This document shows positions 8,951 through 16,426 of a stretch of DNA of 64,000 nt, in pieces; positions within the stretch are counted from its first letter, which is position 1, and the number at the start of each line of letters is the position of its first letter. The stretch is taken from positions 3,014,756 through 3,078,755 of the forward strand of contig JBBCGJ010000001.1 of assembly GCA_037200985.1 (NCBI GenBank), in the 5' to 3' direction. The stretch comes from Rhizomicrobium sp. Its GTDB lineage: Bacteria > Pseudomonadota > Alphaproteobacteria > Micropepsales > Micropepsaceae. The notes below the pieces were generated by a model. That model was not told the DNA's origin. It ran no database searches and worked only from the letters and a program-made list of their open reading frames with translations. A program made the position numbers and the translations under genes.

Positions 8951-9116
8951 GCCTAGATAAACTCCATCGTGACGTGAGCCAGAGCGGACAATTCATTCAA
9001 GTTACAGTTTCTAACACGTACCATCATAGCGAAGACCTCCATCTGACGGTCGTGACCTGAGCCCCTGAACTTCCTCCAGATTTGAGTGGAGGCCGGTCTC
9101 TGGAAGGAGACGGACG

Positions 9117-9370
9117 ATGAAGCGATCACGGTTCACGGAAGAACAGATCATTGGGGTGCTGCGGGAGCACGACACTGGGGTGAAGACGGCGGATTTTTGC
9201 CGCAAGCACGGATCAGCAGCGCGACATTTTTCAAATGGAAGTCGAAGTATGGCGGCATAGACGTGTCGGACGCCCGGCGGTTGAAGGTTCTGGAAGAAGA
9301 GAACCGCAAGCTGAAGAAGCTGTTGGCCGAGACGATGCTCGATATCGCCATGCTGAAGGAACTGAACTAA
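9117..9370 (+). pseudogene. IS3-family transposase OrfA (copy 2), frameshifted
   Basis: Starts at ATG 9117 and encodes MKRSRFTEEQIIGVLREHD, but a base is missing near 9208-9212. The distal half (ISSATFFKWKSKYGGIDV and the leucine-rich LEEENRKLKKLLAETMLD) therefore lies in the neighbouring frame. The frame ends TAA at the edge of the A7 run, one base shorter than copy 1 in this area, so the normal OrfA/OrfB slippage arrangement is also disturbed. Non-functional. Confidence 0.85.
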
Positions 9371-9374
9371 AAAA

Positions 9375-9886
9375 ATGGTGACGCCCGTCGTGAAGCGGCA
9401 AGCTATGGCTCATCTCGCCCAGGTGTTCGAGGTGAGCCAGCGCCGGGCGTGTCAGGTGATCGTGGCGATCGAACGTCCATGCGCTATCGCAGCGTGCGGC
9501 CTGACGATGCAGTCCTGCGCGCTCGGTTGCGCGAGTTTGCCGCTGTCCGGCGCCGGTTTGGCTATCGGCGCCTGCAACTCCTGCTACACCGCGAGGGCAC
9601 GCGCGTGAACCACAAGAAGCTGAGGCGGCTCTATCGCGAGGAACGCCTTCAGGTGCGCCGACGGGGTGGACGCAAAAGAGCGCTTGGAACAAGGGCTCCG
9701 CTGGCATTGCCACAGGGACCGAACCAACGCTGGTCGCTGGACTTCATCAGTGACACGCTGACCGACAGCCGGCGCTTCCGCATGCTCACCGTCGTTGACG
9801 ACTTCACGCGCGAATGCGTCGCGCTGGTCGCCGATACATCGCTCTCAGGACTGCGCGTGGTGCGTGAACTCGACACGGTCATCGCG
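9375..9886 (+). pseudogene. IS3-family transposase OrfB (copy 2), frameshifted and truncated
   Basis: Begins MVTPVVKRQAMAHLAQVFEV (ATG 9375) and shifts frame near 9468-9470; the continuation RTSMRYRSVRPDDAVL is in another frame. It contains QRWSLDFISD with the first catalytic Asp and VVDDFTREC, and is cut after VRELDTVIA. The rest of the integrase core (second Asp and Glu) is absent. Compared with copy 1 the lesions are at different places, so the two copies decayed independently. Confidence 0.87.
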
Positions 9887-9967
9887 ATGAAAGAACTTCC
9901 TCCCGAATGCAGAAGCTCCGTATCAATCAACCGCCGCGACAGTTGCGGCGACTTCAAATCGTCAGAA

Positions 9968-10522
9968 TCAGCTAGAGAAGACTTCCGCATCCACTAGGCG
10001 TTGCCCTAATTCATCTTTTTTCGCCAATTGTGGAGGCATGCTGACCGGCCACGCTATACCGATCTCCGGATCGTTCCACAACAGACTGCGCTCATATTCC
10101 GGATGCCAATAGTCGGTGGTCTTGTACAAAAAATCTGCGGTATCGCTTGTCACAAGAAAGCCGTGCGCGAAGCCTTCAGGTATCAAAAGCTGCTTTTTAT
10201 TTTCGGCCGAGAGCGTAACGCCGATCCATTTGCCGAAATTCTGCGAGTTGCGGCGCAAATCCACCGCGACATCAAAGACCTCGCCGTGAGTCACACGCAC
10301 AAGCTTCCCTTGCGGATGTTCGATTTGATAGTGCAGACCGCGCAGTACGCCCCCTGTCGAGCGGCTGTGATTGTCCTGGACGAAGTCGCGCTTCAGGCCG
10401 GTGGCGGCTTCGAATTCTCGGGCGTTGAAGCTTTCGAAGAAGAAGCCACGGTCGTCACCGAAGACTTTGGGTTGCAGCAACAGGACTTCGGGAAGCGATG
10501 TGGGGGTGACGGTGTAGGGCAT
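9968..10522 (-). CDS. rfbC: dTDP-4-dehydrorhamnose 3,5-epimerase (RmlC)
   Basis: 184 residues, the family length. Cupin fold with the RmlC pattern: FFESFNAREFEAATG, FVQDNHSRSTGGVLRGLHYQ (catalytic His in the GLHYQ segment), GEVFDVAVDLRRNSQNFGKW and PEGFAHGFLVTSD. It converts dTDP-4-keto-6-deoxyglucose to dTDP-4-keto-L-rhamnose, step 3 of dTDP-L-rhamnose synthesis, in the cytoplasm. It is last in the four-gene rfbBDAC set and starts 3 nt after the rfbA stop. The truncated IS copy ends about 80 bp beyond its stop. Confidence 0.96.
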   Translation of the reverse strand: MPYTVTPTSLPEVLLLQPKVFGDDRGFFFESFNAREFEAATGLKRDFVQDNHSRSTGGVLRGLHYQIEHPQGKLVRVTHGEVFDVAVDLRRNSQNFGKWIGVTLSAENKKQLLIPEGFAHGFLVTSDTADFLYKTTDYWHPEYERSLLWNDPEIGIAWPVSMPPQLAKKDELGQRLVDAEVFSS

Positions 10523-10525
10523 GAG

Positions 10526-11422
10526 TTATTGGTGGATAAGCTTGAGGAGATATTGGCCGTAGCTATTTTTGCGCAACGGCTTGGCGAGCGCTTCGACTCT
10601 GGCGGCGTCGATCCAGTTGTGCGCCAGTGCGATTTCTTCTGGGCAGGCAATCATCAGGCCCTGGCGCCTTTGTAGCGTGGCGATGAAGCTGGCGGCTTCG
10701 AGTAGGCTGTCATGCGTACCGGTGTCGAGCCAGGCAAAGCCGCGGCCCATGGTTTCTACGTGCAGCGTCCCCATTTCGAGGTAGCAGCGGTTGAGATCGG
10801 TGATTTCGAGTTCGCCGCGGGCGGATGGCTTGATGCTGGCCGCGAGGTCACAGACTTGGCGGTCGTAGAAATAGAGGCCTGTCACTGCGTAGTTGGATTT
10901 TGGCGCCGCCGGCTTTTCGTCAATGCTGATGGCGCGTTGGTGTTCGTCGAATTCGACGACACCGTAACGCTCGGGATCGTGGACGTGATATGCGAAGACG
11001 CTGGCGCCCGTCTGGCGCGCGTCGGCCGCTTGCAGAAGCTTCACCATGTCGTGGCCGTAATAGATATTGTCGCCTAGGACCAACGCGCTCGGCGAATTCC
11101 CCACGAATTCGCGGCCGATGATAAAGGCTTGCGCGAGACCATCCGGTGAGGGCTGGACGGCGTATTGGATGTTGATGCCCCACTGGCTGCCATCGCCGAG
11201 CAATTCTGCGAAACGCGGCGTGTCGTGCGGCGTCGAGATCACCAGAATGTCGCGGATGCCGCTCAGCATCAGGGTGGTGAGCGGATAGTAGATCATCGGC
11301 TTGTCGTAAACCGGCATCAATTGCTTCGAGACCGATTGCGTAATCGGATAGAGCCGGGTGCCGGAGCCGCCGGCCAGGACGATGCCCTTTCGTGCCGGCG
11401 TATTTCTTTGTGGCGCGATCAT
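10526..11422 (-). CDS. rfbA: Glucose-1-phosphate thymidylyltransferase (RmlA)
   Basis: 298 residues from the ATG at 11420-11422, which overlaps the rfbD TGA (ATGA). The frame extends upstream, but the conserved start is [19 protein letters not shown]. Nucleotidyltransferase signature [20 protein letters not shown], then [16 protein letters not shown] and the sugar-binding [11 protein letters not shown]. It makes dTDP-glucose from dTTP and glucose-1-phosphate, the first and feedback-controlled step toward dTDP-L-rhamnose. Translationally coupled to rfbD and followed by rfbC. Confidence 0.97.
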   Translation of the reverse strand: MIAPQRNTPARKGIVLAGGSGTRLYPITQSVSKQLMPVYDKPMIYYPLTTLMLSGIRDILVISTPHDTPRFAELLGDGSQWGINIQYAVQPSPDGLAQAFIIGREFVGNSPSALVLGDNIYYGHDMVKLLQAADARQTGASVFAYHVHDPERYGVVEFDEHQRAISIDEKPAAPKSNYAVTGLYFYDRQVCDLAASIKPSARGELEITDLNRCYLEMGTLHVETMGRGFAWLDTGTHDSLLEAASFIATLQRRQGLMIACPEEIALAHNWIDAARVEALAKPLRKNSYGQYLLKLIHQ

Positions 11423-12327
11423 GTCGCCGTCGCGGGCAAAAGCTGGTCGAGTACGGCGTCGACGTCGTCGGTCCAATCCGGCAGCGTGAGGTTGAACGCC
11501 GCCCGAAGCTTGGATGTATCGAGACGCGAATTCTTTGGCCGCATTGCCGGCGTTGGGTATTCCGCGGTCGTTATCGGCATGACGGATTGCGGCTCGGCCT
11601 TGAGAGCAATGCCCGTTTGGCGGGCTCGCGCGATAACATGTTTGGCAAGCCCGTGCCAGCTGGTCTCGCCGCCCGCCACTGTGTGATAAAGTCCCCAGCG
11701 GCTGTCGCCGGCCTTTGCCGCGGCAAGCTGTGAAAGAGTCTTAGCGGTGATGTCGGCGAGCAAGGCGGCGGAGGTCGGCGCGCCGAACTGATCGGCTACC
11801 ACGCGCAACACGTCGCGCTCGCCGGCCAGGCGCAACATGGTCTTGATGAAATTCTGGCCGTGGGCGCTGACGACCCAGCTGGTGCGAAAAATCAGATGCT
11901 TTCGGCAGGTCCGCACGGCAAGCTCGCCCTCCAGCTTGCTGCTGCCATAGACCGACAACGGTCCCGTCGCGTCTGTTTCGACATACGGTGAAGACTTACT
12001 CCCGTCGAACACATAGTCCGTCGAATAGTGAACCAAGCAAGCCCCGAGCGTTTCCGCTTCTTCGGCAAGGACAGCCGGCGCCGTCGCGTTAATCGCGAAA
12101 GCACGATCCGGCTCGCTTTCGGCCTTGTCGACGGCTGTGTAGGCAGCCGCGTTGAGGATGATGCTGGGTTCATGCCGGCGCACAACTGCGCGCAAAGACT
12201 CAGGATTGGCAAGATCGATATCAGGTCTGGCGAGCGCGATGACCGGACCCAGCGCAGCTAGCGTATGGCGCAATTCCTGGCCGACCTGGCCGTTGGCGCC
12301 GAGCAGCAGGATGGAGCGCTGCGTCAC
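11419..12327 (-). CDS. rfbD: dTDP-4-dehydrorhamnose reductase (RmlD)
   Basis: 302 residues; extended SDR fold with NAD(P)-binding [18 protein letters not shown] at the N terminus. Catalytic region: the Thr/Ser-Tyr-Lys elements in [11 protein letters not shown] and [11 protein letters not shown] (Y and K of the YxxxK motif). Reduces dTDP-4-keto-L-rhamnose to dTDP-L-rhamnose, the last pathway step. The ATG is 1 nt after the rfbB stop, and its own stop overlaps rfbA by 4 nt, so the genes form one translational unit. Confidence 0.96.
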   Translation of the reverse strand: MTQRSILLLGANGQVGQELRHTLAALGPVIALARPDIDLANPESLRAVVRRHEPSIILNAAAYTAVDKAESEPDRAFAINATAPAVLAEEAETLGACLVHYSTDYVFDGSKSSPYVETDATGPLSVYGSSKLEGELAVRTCRKHLIFRTSWVVSAHGQNFIKTMLRLAGERDVLRVVADQFGAPTSAALLADITAKTLSQLAAAKAGDSRWGLYHTVAGGETSWHGLAKHVIARARQTGIALKAEPQSVMPITTAEYPTPAMRPKNSRLDTSKLRAAFNLTLPDWTDDVDAVLDQLLPATAT

Positions 12328-12328
12328 G

Positions 12329-13390
12329 TTAGGTGCCGTATTGCCGGTCGATCCATTGGCGATAGCCGCCGCTGGTCACGCCCTCGACCCAGGCTTGATT
12401 GTCGAGATACCACTGCACGGTCTTGCGGATTCCGGTATCGAAGGTTTCCTGCGGCTTCCAGCCAAGCTCGCGCTCGATCTTGCCGGCGTCGATGGCGTAG
12501 CGCCGGTCGTGACCGGGACGGTCTTTCACATAGGTGACCTGATCGGCGTAGGATTTTCCGTCGGCTTTGGGTCGCAGCTCGCCGAGGATGGCGCAGACTG
12601 TTTTGACGACATCCAGGTTGGCCATCTCGTTCCAGCCGCCGATATTGTAGGTCTCGCCGACGCGCCCAGCCTGCAACACCCGAATGATGGCGCGGCAATG
12701 GTCTTCGACATAGAGCCAATCGCGAACCTGCAATCCGTCGCCATAAATCGGCAGCGGCTTGCCCGCGAGTGCGTTTAGGATGATCAGCGGGATGAGCTTT
12801 TCTGGGAAGTGATAGGGTCCGTAATTGTTGCTGCAGTTGGTCGTCAGAACCGGCAGGCCGTAGGTATGATGCCAGGCACGCACCAGATGATCGCTGGCGG
12901 CCTTGCTTGCGGAATAGGGCGAGTTCGGTTCGTAGGTGTCGCTCTCCTTGAACGGAGCCTCATCTGCATCGAGCGTTCCATACACCTCGTCGGTCGAAAC
13001 GTGCAGGAAGCGAAACGCGTCTTTCTGCTCGGGCGGCAGATCACTCCAATAGCCGCGCACGGCTTCGAGCAGATTGAAGGTGCCGACCACATTGGTCTGG
13101 ATGAAGTCTCCCGGGCCATGGATCGAGCGATCGACATGCGACTCGGCAGCGAAATTGATCACCGCGCGCGGACGATGCTCGCTCAGCAATCGTCCGACCA
13201 GCGCACTGTCGCCGATGCTGCCGCGGACGAATACGTGCCGCTGATCGCCGCGCAAAGGCGCGAGGTTGGCGAGATTGCCGGCATAGGTCAGGCAATCCAG
13301 GTTGATCACAGCCTCGTCCGCCTGGGCCAGCCAGGTGTGGACGAAATTGCTGCCGATGAAACCGGCGCAGCCCGTGGTGAGGATGGTCAC
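12329..13390 (-). CDS. rfbB: dTDP-glucose 4,6-dehydratase (RmlB)
   Basis: 353 residues. NAD-binding [17 protein letters not shown] at the N terminus, the RmlB segment [14 protein letters not shown], and the catalytic Tyr-Lys in [16 protein letters not shown]. Converts dTDP-glucose to dTDP-4-keto-6-deoxyglucose, step 2 of the pathway and first gene of the rfbBDAC block. The start is GTG (13388-13390) and no Shine-Dalgarno sequence is visible in the preceding 40 nt. An ops-like 12-mer and a hairpin lie 44-80 nt upstream, which makes RfaH-dependent expression a reasonable guess. Confidence 0.96.
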   Translation of the reverse strand: MTILTTGCAGFIGSNFVHTWLAQADEAVINLDCLTYAGNLANLAPLRGDQRHVFVRGSIGDSALVGRLLSEHRPRAVINFAAESHVDRSIHGPGDFIQTNVVGTFNLLEAVRGYWSDLPPEQKDAFRFLHVSTDEVYGTLDADEAPFKESDTYEPNSPYSASKAASDHLVRAWHHTYGLPVLTTNCSNNYGPYHFPEKLIPLIILNALAGKPLPIYGDGLQVRDWLYVEDHCRAIIRVLQAGRVGETYNIGGWNEMANLDVVKTVCAILGELRPKADGKSYADQVTYVKDRPGHDRRYAIDAGKIERELGWKPQETFDTGIRKTVQWYLDNQAWVEGVTSGGYRQWIDRQYGT

Positions 13391-13433
13391 GCGAACAATG
13401 CTTTCGTTGTGATCCGGATTGCGGCGGATTCTT

Positions 13434-13445
13434 CAAGCTACCGCC
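13434..13445 (-). promoter_or_regulatory. ops-like (JUMPstart core) element A upstream of rfbB
   Basis: On the coding (minus) strand the sequence is GGCGGTAGCTTG, differing from the enterobacterial ops core GGCGGTAGCGTG at one position. It lies in the 104-bp gap between the second RfaH-like gene and rfbB, 44 nt before the rfbB start and 3 nt after a perfect hairpin. In E. coli, RfaH binds this motif on the non-template strand of the paused polymerase. The match plus two adjacent RfaH-like genes suggests the same role here, but function is inferred. Confidence 0.6.
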
Positions 13446-13448
13446 GTT

Positions 13449-13470
13449 CGGGTGAAACGTGTTTCACCCG
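13449..13470 (-). other. Perfect inverted repeat (hairpin) next to ops-like element A
   Basis: Ten-base arms CGGGTGAAAC and GTTTCACCCG around a 2-nt centre, so about 8 bp of stem would form with a larger loop. No T-run follows on the minus strand, so it is not a classic intrinsic terminator. It is repeated at 14102-14125 in the same position relative to the other ops-like element. It could be a pause signal, part of the recruitment site or an mRNA processing element. Confidence 0.7.
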
Positions 13471-13494
13471 TGCGGTTGTGCTTCGTGCAGCGCT

Positions 13495-14013
13495 TCACGC
13501 CGCCGGCGCGAGCGCTTCCTGGCGCAAGGCCACCGAGACGGCGCGGCCCAACAGATCGAGCAGCACGCGGACGCGGCCGGAGGCGTCGAGTTGTTCGAGC
13601 GTACCGATCAGATCCGTGAAGGGGCCCTCCGTGATGCGGATGGCCTGGCCGATCTTGAAGCTCGGTGCCCAGTTCATCGCGCCGTCGCCGCCCATGCGGG
13701 ACTGCAGGGCTTCGACGATGCCGTGCGGAACGGGCTGTGGCGCTTCGCCTTGGGTGATCAGGCGCATGACGCCGAACGTGCCGTTGACGCTGCGCCAGGA
13801 CTCGATCGCGATGTCGCGTTCCAGAAACACATAGCCGGGGAACAGCGGCGAGAAAACCTGCTTCACCGCGCGGGCATGGCGGACAGTTTTGCGGATGCGG
13901 GGGCAGAAGACGTGGAAGCCCTGGCGCTCCAGATTGGCGATGGCGCGGTTTTCGGCGTGGGGCTGGGTTTGGAGGACGTACCAGCGCGCTCCGGTCGCGA
14001 TGACCTTGTCCAT
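13495..14013 (-). CDS. RfaH/NusG-like transcription antiterminator, second of tandem pair
   Basis: 172 residues with the two-domain NusG layout. The NGN domain starts at RWYVLQTQPHAENRAIANLE and includes the RfaH-like core FSPLFPGYVFLERDI. The C-terminal KOW domain is FKIGQAIRITEGPFTDLIGTLE. NGN binds RNA polymerase; specialised paralogues such as RfaH promote readthrough of long polysaccharide operons. By eye it is about 60 percent identical to the neighbouring gene, so the pair arose by duplication. It sits directly before rfbBDAC with an ops-like element on each side. The housekeeping nusG would be expected with the ribosomal genes elsewhere. Confidence 0.85.
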   Translation of the reverse strand: MDKVIATGARWYVLQTQPHAENRAIANLERQGFHVFCPRIRKTVRHARAVKQVFSPLFPGYVFLERDIAIESWRSVNGTFGVMRLITQGEAPQPVPHGIVEALQSRMGGDGAMNWAPSFKIGQAIRITEGPFTDLIGTLEQLDASGRVRVLLDLLGRAVSVALRQEALAPAA

Positions 14014-14086
14014 GGAAACCGATCCGCCCCATTGCAGGCCCCCGCCTGCGCTAACACGCGATAACGCCGCTTATCATGCCTTCGGC

Positions 14087-14098
14087 CACGCTGCCGCC
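14087..14098 (-). promoter_or_regulatory. ops-like (JUMPstart core) element B upstream of second RfaH-like gene
   Basis: The minus strand reads GGCGGCAGCGTG, one mismatch from the ops core GGCGGTAGCGTG and at a different position from element A. It is 74 nt before the start of the second RfaH-like gene and 3 nt after a hairpin. The 22-bp block 14091-14112 matches 13438-13459 at 21 positions, while the sequence around the block differs. This suggests selection on the block. Confidence 0.58.
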
Positions 14099-14101
14099 GT
14101 T

Positions 14102-14125
14102 CGGGTGAAACGAGATTTCACCCCG
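14102..14125 (-). other. Inverted repeat (hairpin) next to ops-like element B
   Basis: Arms GGGTGAAA (14103-14110) and TTTCACCC (14116-14123) with a 5-nt loop, followed on the minus strand by the ops-like element. It lacks a T-run. The left arm is shared with the hairpin at 13449, but the loop and the right arm differ slightly, with the pairing preserved. Confidence 0.65.
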
Positions 14126-14157
14126 AGCATACTTGGCCGTCTCCCGCTTGCTCGAAG

Positions 14158-14769
14158 TCAGGCGGCGGACACCAGCACCTCGGTGCGCAACGTCACCGAC
14201 ACGGAGCGTCCGAGAAGATCCAGCAGCACGCGCACCCGGCCCGGTGCATCAAGCTTTTCGAGTTTTCCCACCAGATCGGCGAATGGGCCGTCGACGATGC
14301 GTACAGCCTGGCCGATCTCGAATGCCGTGTGGCGCGCGACCGCGCCGTCTTCGTCGAGTTGCGCACGAAGCGCCTCGACCACGCCGATCGGCACCGGCTG
14401 CGGCGTATCGCCGTGCGCGATGAGGCGCGCAACGCCGGTCGTACCGTTCACGGCGCGCCATTGCTCATGCGCAATATCGAGGTTTAGAAAGAGATAGCCG
14501 GGAAACAGCGGCACAAGCGTGCGCGTTACCTTGCGGGCGTGGCGTATCGTCCGGTGGATGCGCGGGCAGAAAAGGCGATAACCCTGCCGCTCGAGATGGA
14601 AGCCCGCACGGTTCTCCGCATGCGGCTGGACTTGGACAACGTACCAGCGGGAGACATACAAATCCGCGGCGCGCATCGCTTGCGCGCCCGGAACCGACTG
14701 TATGGCGCGCACGGACGGCGCGGGCGCCGGGCCCGAGGGCGTGTCTTGCGGATTTGCAGCCGCTCTCAT
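14158..14769 (-). CDS. RfaH/NusG-like transcription antiterminator, first of tandem pair
   Basis: 203 residues from ATG 14767-14769 (MRAAANPQDTPSG). A longer frame to 14868 and a shorter start at 14674-14676 (MRAADLYVSRW) are possible. The NGN domain starts at RWYVVQVQPHAENRAGFHLE, with VPLFPGYLFLNLDI as the conserved hydrophobic core. The KOW domain is FEIGQAVRIVDGPFADLVGKLE. Predicted role is polymerase-bound antitermination within the polysaccharide operon. The Pro/Ala-rich N-terminal extension is not part of the NGN fold. Two direct repeats CAAAAGCCCC (14777-14786 and 14801-14810, plus-strand sequence) lie just before the start and may belong to its leader. Confidence 0.82.
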   Translation of the reverse strand: MRAAANPQDTPSGPAPAPSVRAIQSVPGAQAMRAADLYVSRWYVVQVQPHAENRAGFHLERQGYRLFCPRIHRTIRHARKVTRTLVPLFPGYLFLNLDIAHEQWRAVNGTTGVARLIAHGDTPQPVPIGVVEALRAQLDEDGAVARHTAFEIGQAVRIVDGPFADLVGKLEKLDAPGRVRVLLDLLGRSVSVTLRTEVLVSAA

Positions 14770-14776
14770 TGCCCGA

Positions 14777-14810
14777 CAAAAGCCCCACGACGCATTGCAG
14801 CAAAAGCCCC
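14777..14810 (-). repeat. Two 10-bp direct repeats in the leader of the first RfaH-like gene
   Basis: GGGGCTTTTG occurs twice on the minus strand (14801-14810 and 14777-14786), 24 nt apart start to start, ending 8 nt before the proposed ATG. About two helical turns of spacing would suit a protein-binding site, but the function is unknown. If translation starts upstream at 14868 the repeats would be coding. Confidence 0.35.
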
Positions 14811-14971
14811 AAAACTTGATGAGATGTGCTAGGCTGACATGTGGATCAATCTTGCCATCCCATTCCATCGAAACACTAAATCAGTCTTTCTGCACTGCAC
14901 AAGTCCAATCGCGGCGCTGCGGCGATTATCTTTCATGCCGGTTAATCGGACGCGCGATCGGACCGTCAATC

Positions 14972-16426
14972 TCACGCAGGACTCGCGCCCGGCTGGGCGC
15001 GGCTGCGTTGTGCTTGCGCGACGCCCAAGCCGAGCATGGCCGCATAAAAAGTTCCCACGGCCGGAAGCTGCAGGCTGAAGTCCACAGCTGAGTGTACGGC
15101 CACGAGAATCGTAGCGCAGAAGCCTAGCAGGGCAAAATGGCGGTTGCGCCGGCGGGCGAAGACCCCGCGGGCACACAGGATAGCAAGCCAAACGAGGGCG
15201 GTCCACCAGGCGATCCCCGCAGGCAAACCGACGCCGGCCGCGAATTCGAGATAGTCGCAATGAGCCTTGTCCATGACGAAAGGAAGGGCCTGCCGCGCGT
15301 AGAGCGGATAGGCGTCCTGAAAGGTCCCAAGGCCCAAGCCACGCCACGGTGCGTCGCCAATCATGCGCCACGTCGCGTCCCAAAGGGCGAGGCGGATCTG
15401 ATCGGCCTCCCCGGCGTCTGCAAGTCTGGCCAGCCGATCGCCCAACGTATCGCCGTTGAGCATGATGACCGTAAAGATTGCAACGAGCGATGCGATCGCA
15501 GCCGCTGCCGTCCATCCGCGTACCTGCGAGCGTCGCGCGAGAAATGCAGCTACGATGGCCATGGCGAGCAAAGCTGTCGCAGTTGCCACAAATCCAGCCC
15601 GCGAGGCCGACGCTATGACGGCGGAAAACGACAATAACGCGGCGATGAGAGTCGGCGCGCCGCGTCCGAATGAGAATTGCAGCGCGGAATGAAACAGCGG
15701 ACGCAGGCCGCGATGGGTTACGACATTCTCGCGCCCGAGATCGAAAAGCCGAAGGATGGCGGCGAGCGTACCCAGTCCTTCGAACGTCGCGAACGAGTTA
15801 TGCAGCATGAACGGGCCCGAAATGAAGGACCGCTGAAACGGGATGGCGTAGATCAGTCCGGCCTGCGCGATATCGAGAATGGCGAGCACGAAGCCGTACG
15901 CAGCGTACAGCGCGGCGATGGCGACGATGGCATTCAGCAAAGTCTTCGCCATTTCGGAACGTCGGGCCATGACGAAGGCGAGCCAGAAGGCGGCGGCGTA
16001 GCTGACGAGCTTGAGCGTCTCCGCATGGGTGCGCCAAGGATCGATCGACACGACACCGCGGATGGGCCGTCCCAGGGAATGCGCGGTCATGGCCCAGATC
16101 GGATGCGCCCAGTTTTCCGGAACAATCGGGAGTGTCTGAACGACCGTCCAAGCCAATACGATCAAGGCGATGGCCGCGGGCGCGGCGATGGGTCGGAGCC
16201 GCGCGGTGTCTTCGGGCGTATCACCGACCGTCGAGATCGCCCAGAGAACCCAGGAAGACGCGATCATCAGTTCGAGCAGCGGCGCGCCCCAACTAACGGC
16301 GCTGCCCAACGGAAACGGCGCCCAAGCCAGAGCCGCGATCAGTAGCCAAAAGGCGCCGGCGCGAAGCCACCCGGCGAAAGCGAAAGGTTTCGTCTCATGG
16401 CCTTTTGGCGCCCCTGCTGGGATCAT
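14972..16426 (-). CDS. O-antigen ligase/polymerase family membrane protein (Wzy_C type)
   Basis: 484 residues with about twelve hydrophobic segments and a large periplasmic loop. That loop includes IPFQRSFISGPFMLHNSFATFEGL, where the HNSFATF-type segment is characteristic of WaaL/Wzy_C proteins. Near the C terminus, DAPWRGLGLGTFQDAYPLYAR and FVMDKAHCDYLEFAAGVGLPA match the usual late Wzy_C signature. Such proteins join undecaprenyl-linked glycan to an acceptor or polymerise it. The start ATG overlaps the TGA of the upstream unknown gene. Since another Wzy-like protein exists at 7583, ligase is a slightly better guess than polymerase. Confidence 0.8.
   Translation of the reverse strand: MIPAGAPKGHETKPFAFAGWLRAGAFWLLIAALAWAPFPLGSAVSWGAPLLELMIASSWVLWAISTVGDTPEDTARLRPIAAPAAIALIVLAWTVVQTLPIVPENWAHPIWAMTAHSLGRPIRGVVSIDPWRTHAETLKLVSYAAAFWLAFVMARRSEMAKTLLNAIVAIAALYAAYGFVLAILDIAQAGLIYAIPFQRSFISGPFMLHNSFATFEGLGTLAAILRLFDLGRENVVTHRGLRPLFHSALQFSFGRGAPTLIAALLSFSAVIASASRAGFVATATALLAMAIVAAFLARRSQVRGWTAAAAIASLVAIFTVIMLNGDTLGDRLARLADAGEADQIRLALWDATWRMIGDAPWRGLGLGTFQDAYPLYARQALPFVMDKAHCDYLEFAAGVGLPAGIAWWTALVWLAILCARGVFARRRNRHFALLGFCATILVAVHSAVDFSLQLPAVGTFYAAMLGLGVAQAQRSRAQPGASPA

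Larger units (their letters stand above)
9053..9886 (+). mobile_element. IS3-family insertion sequence, copy 2 (right end deleted)
   Basis: The left terminal repeat TGACCTGAGCCCC (9053-9065) is identical to one end of copy 1, and the internal sequence follows copy 1 through orfA, the A7 run (9369-9375) and two thirds of orfB. Homology stops near 9886, just after the codons for VRELDTVIA, so the second and third catalytic residues and the right inverted repeat are missing. The remaining 80 bp before rfbC match nothing else here. It points rightward, opposite to copy 1, so the pair flanks the 5.1-9.0 kb cassette as inverted repeats. Confidence 0.88.

Noticed and set aside
3836..9886. A composite transposon made of the two IS copies
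   Set aside because: Copy 1 has its own 4-bp target duplication on both sides and copy 2 lacks one end, so the pair did not move together as a unit in its present form.
13449..14125. Reading the two hairpins as intrinsic terminators
   Set aside because: Neither is followed by a T-run on the transcribed strand; both are followed by GC-rich ops-like sequence.
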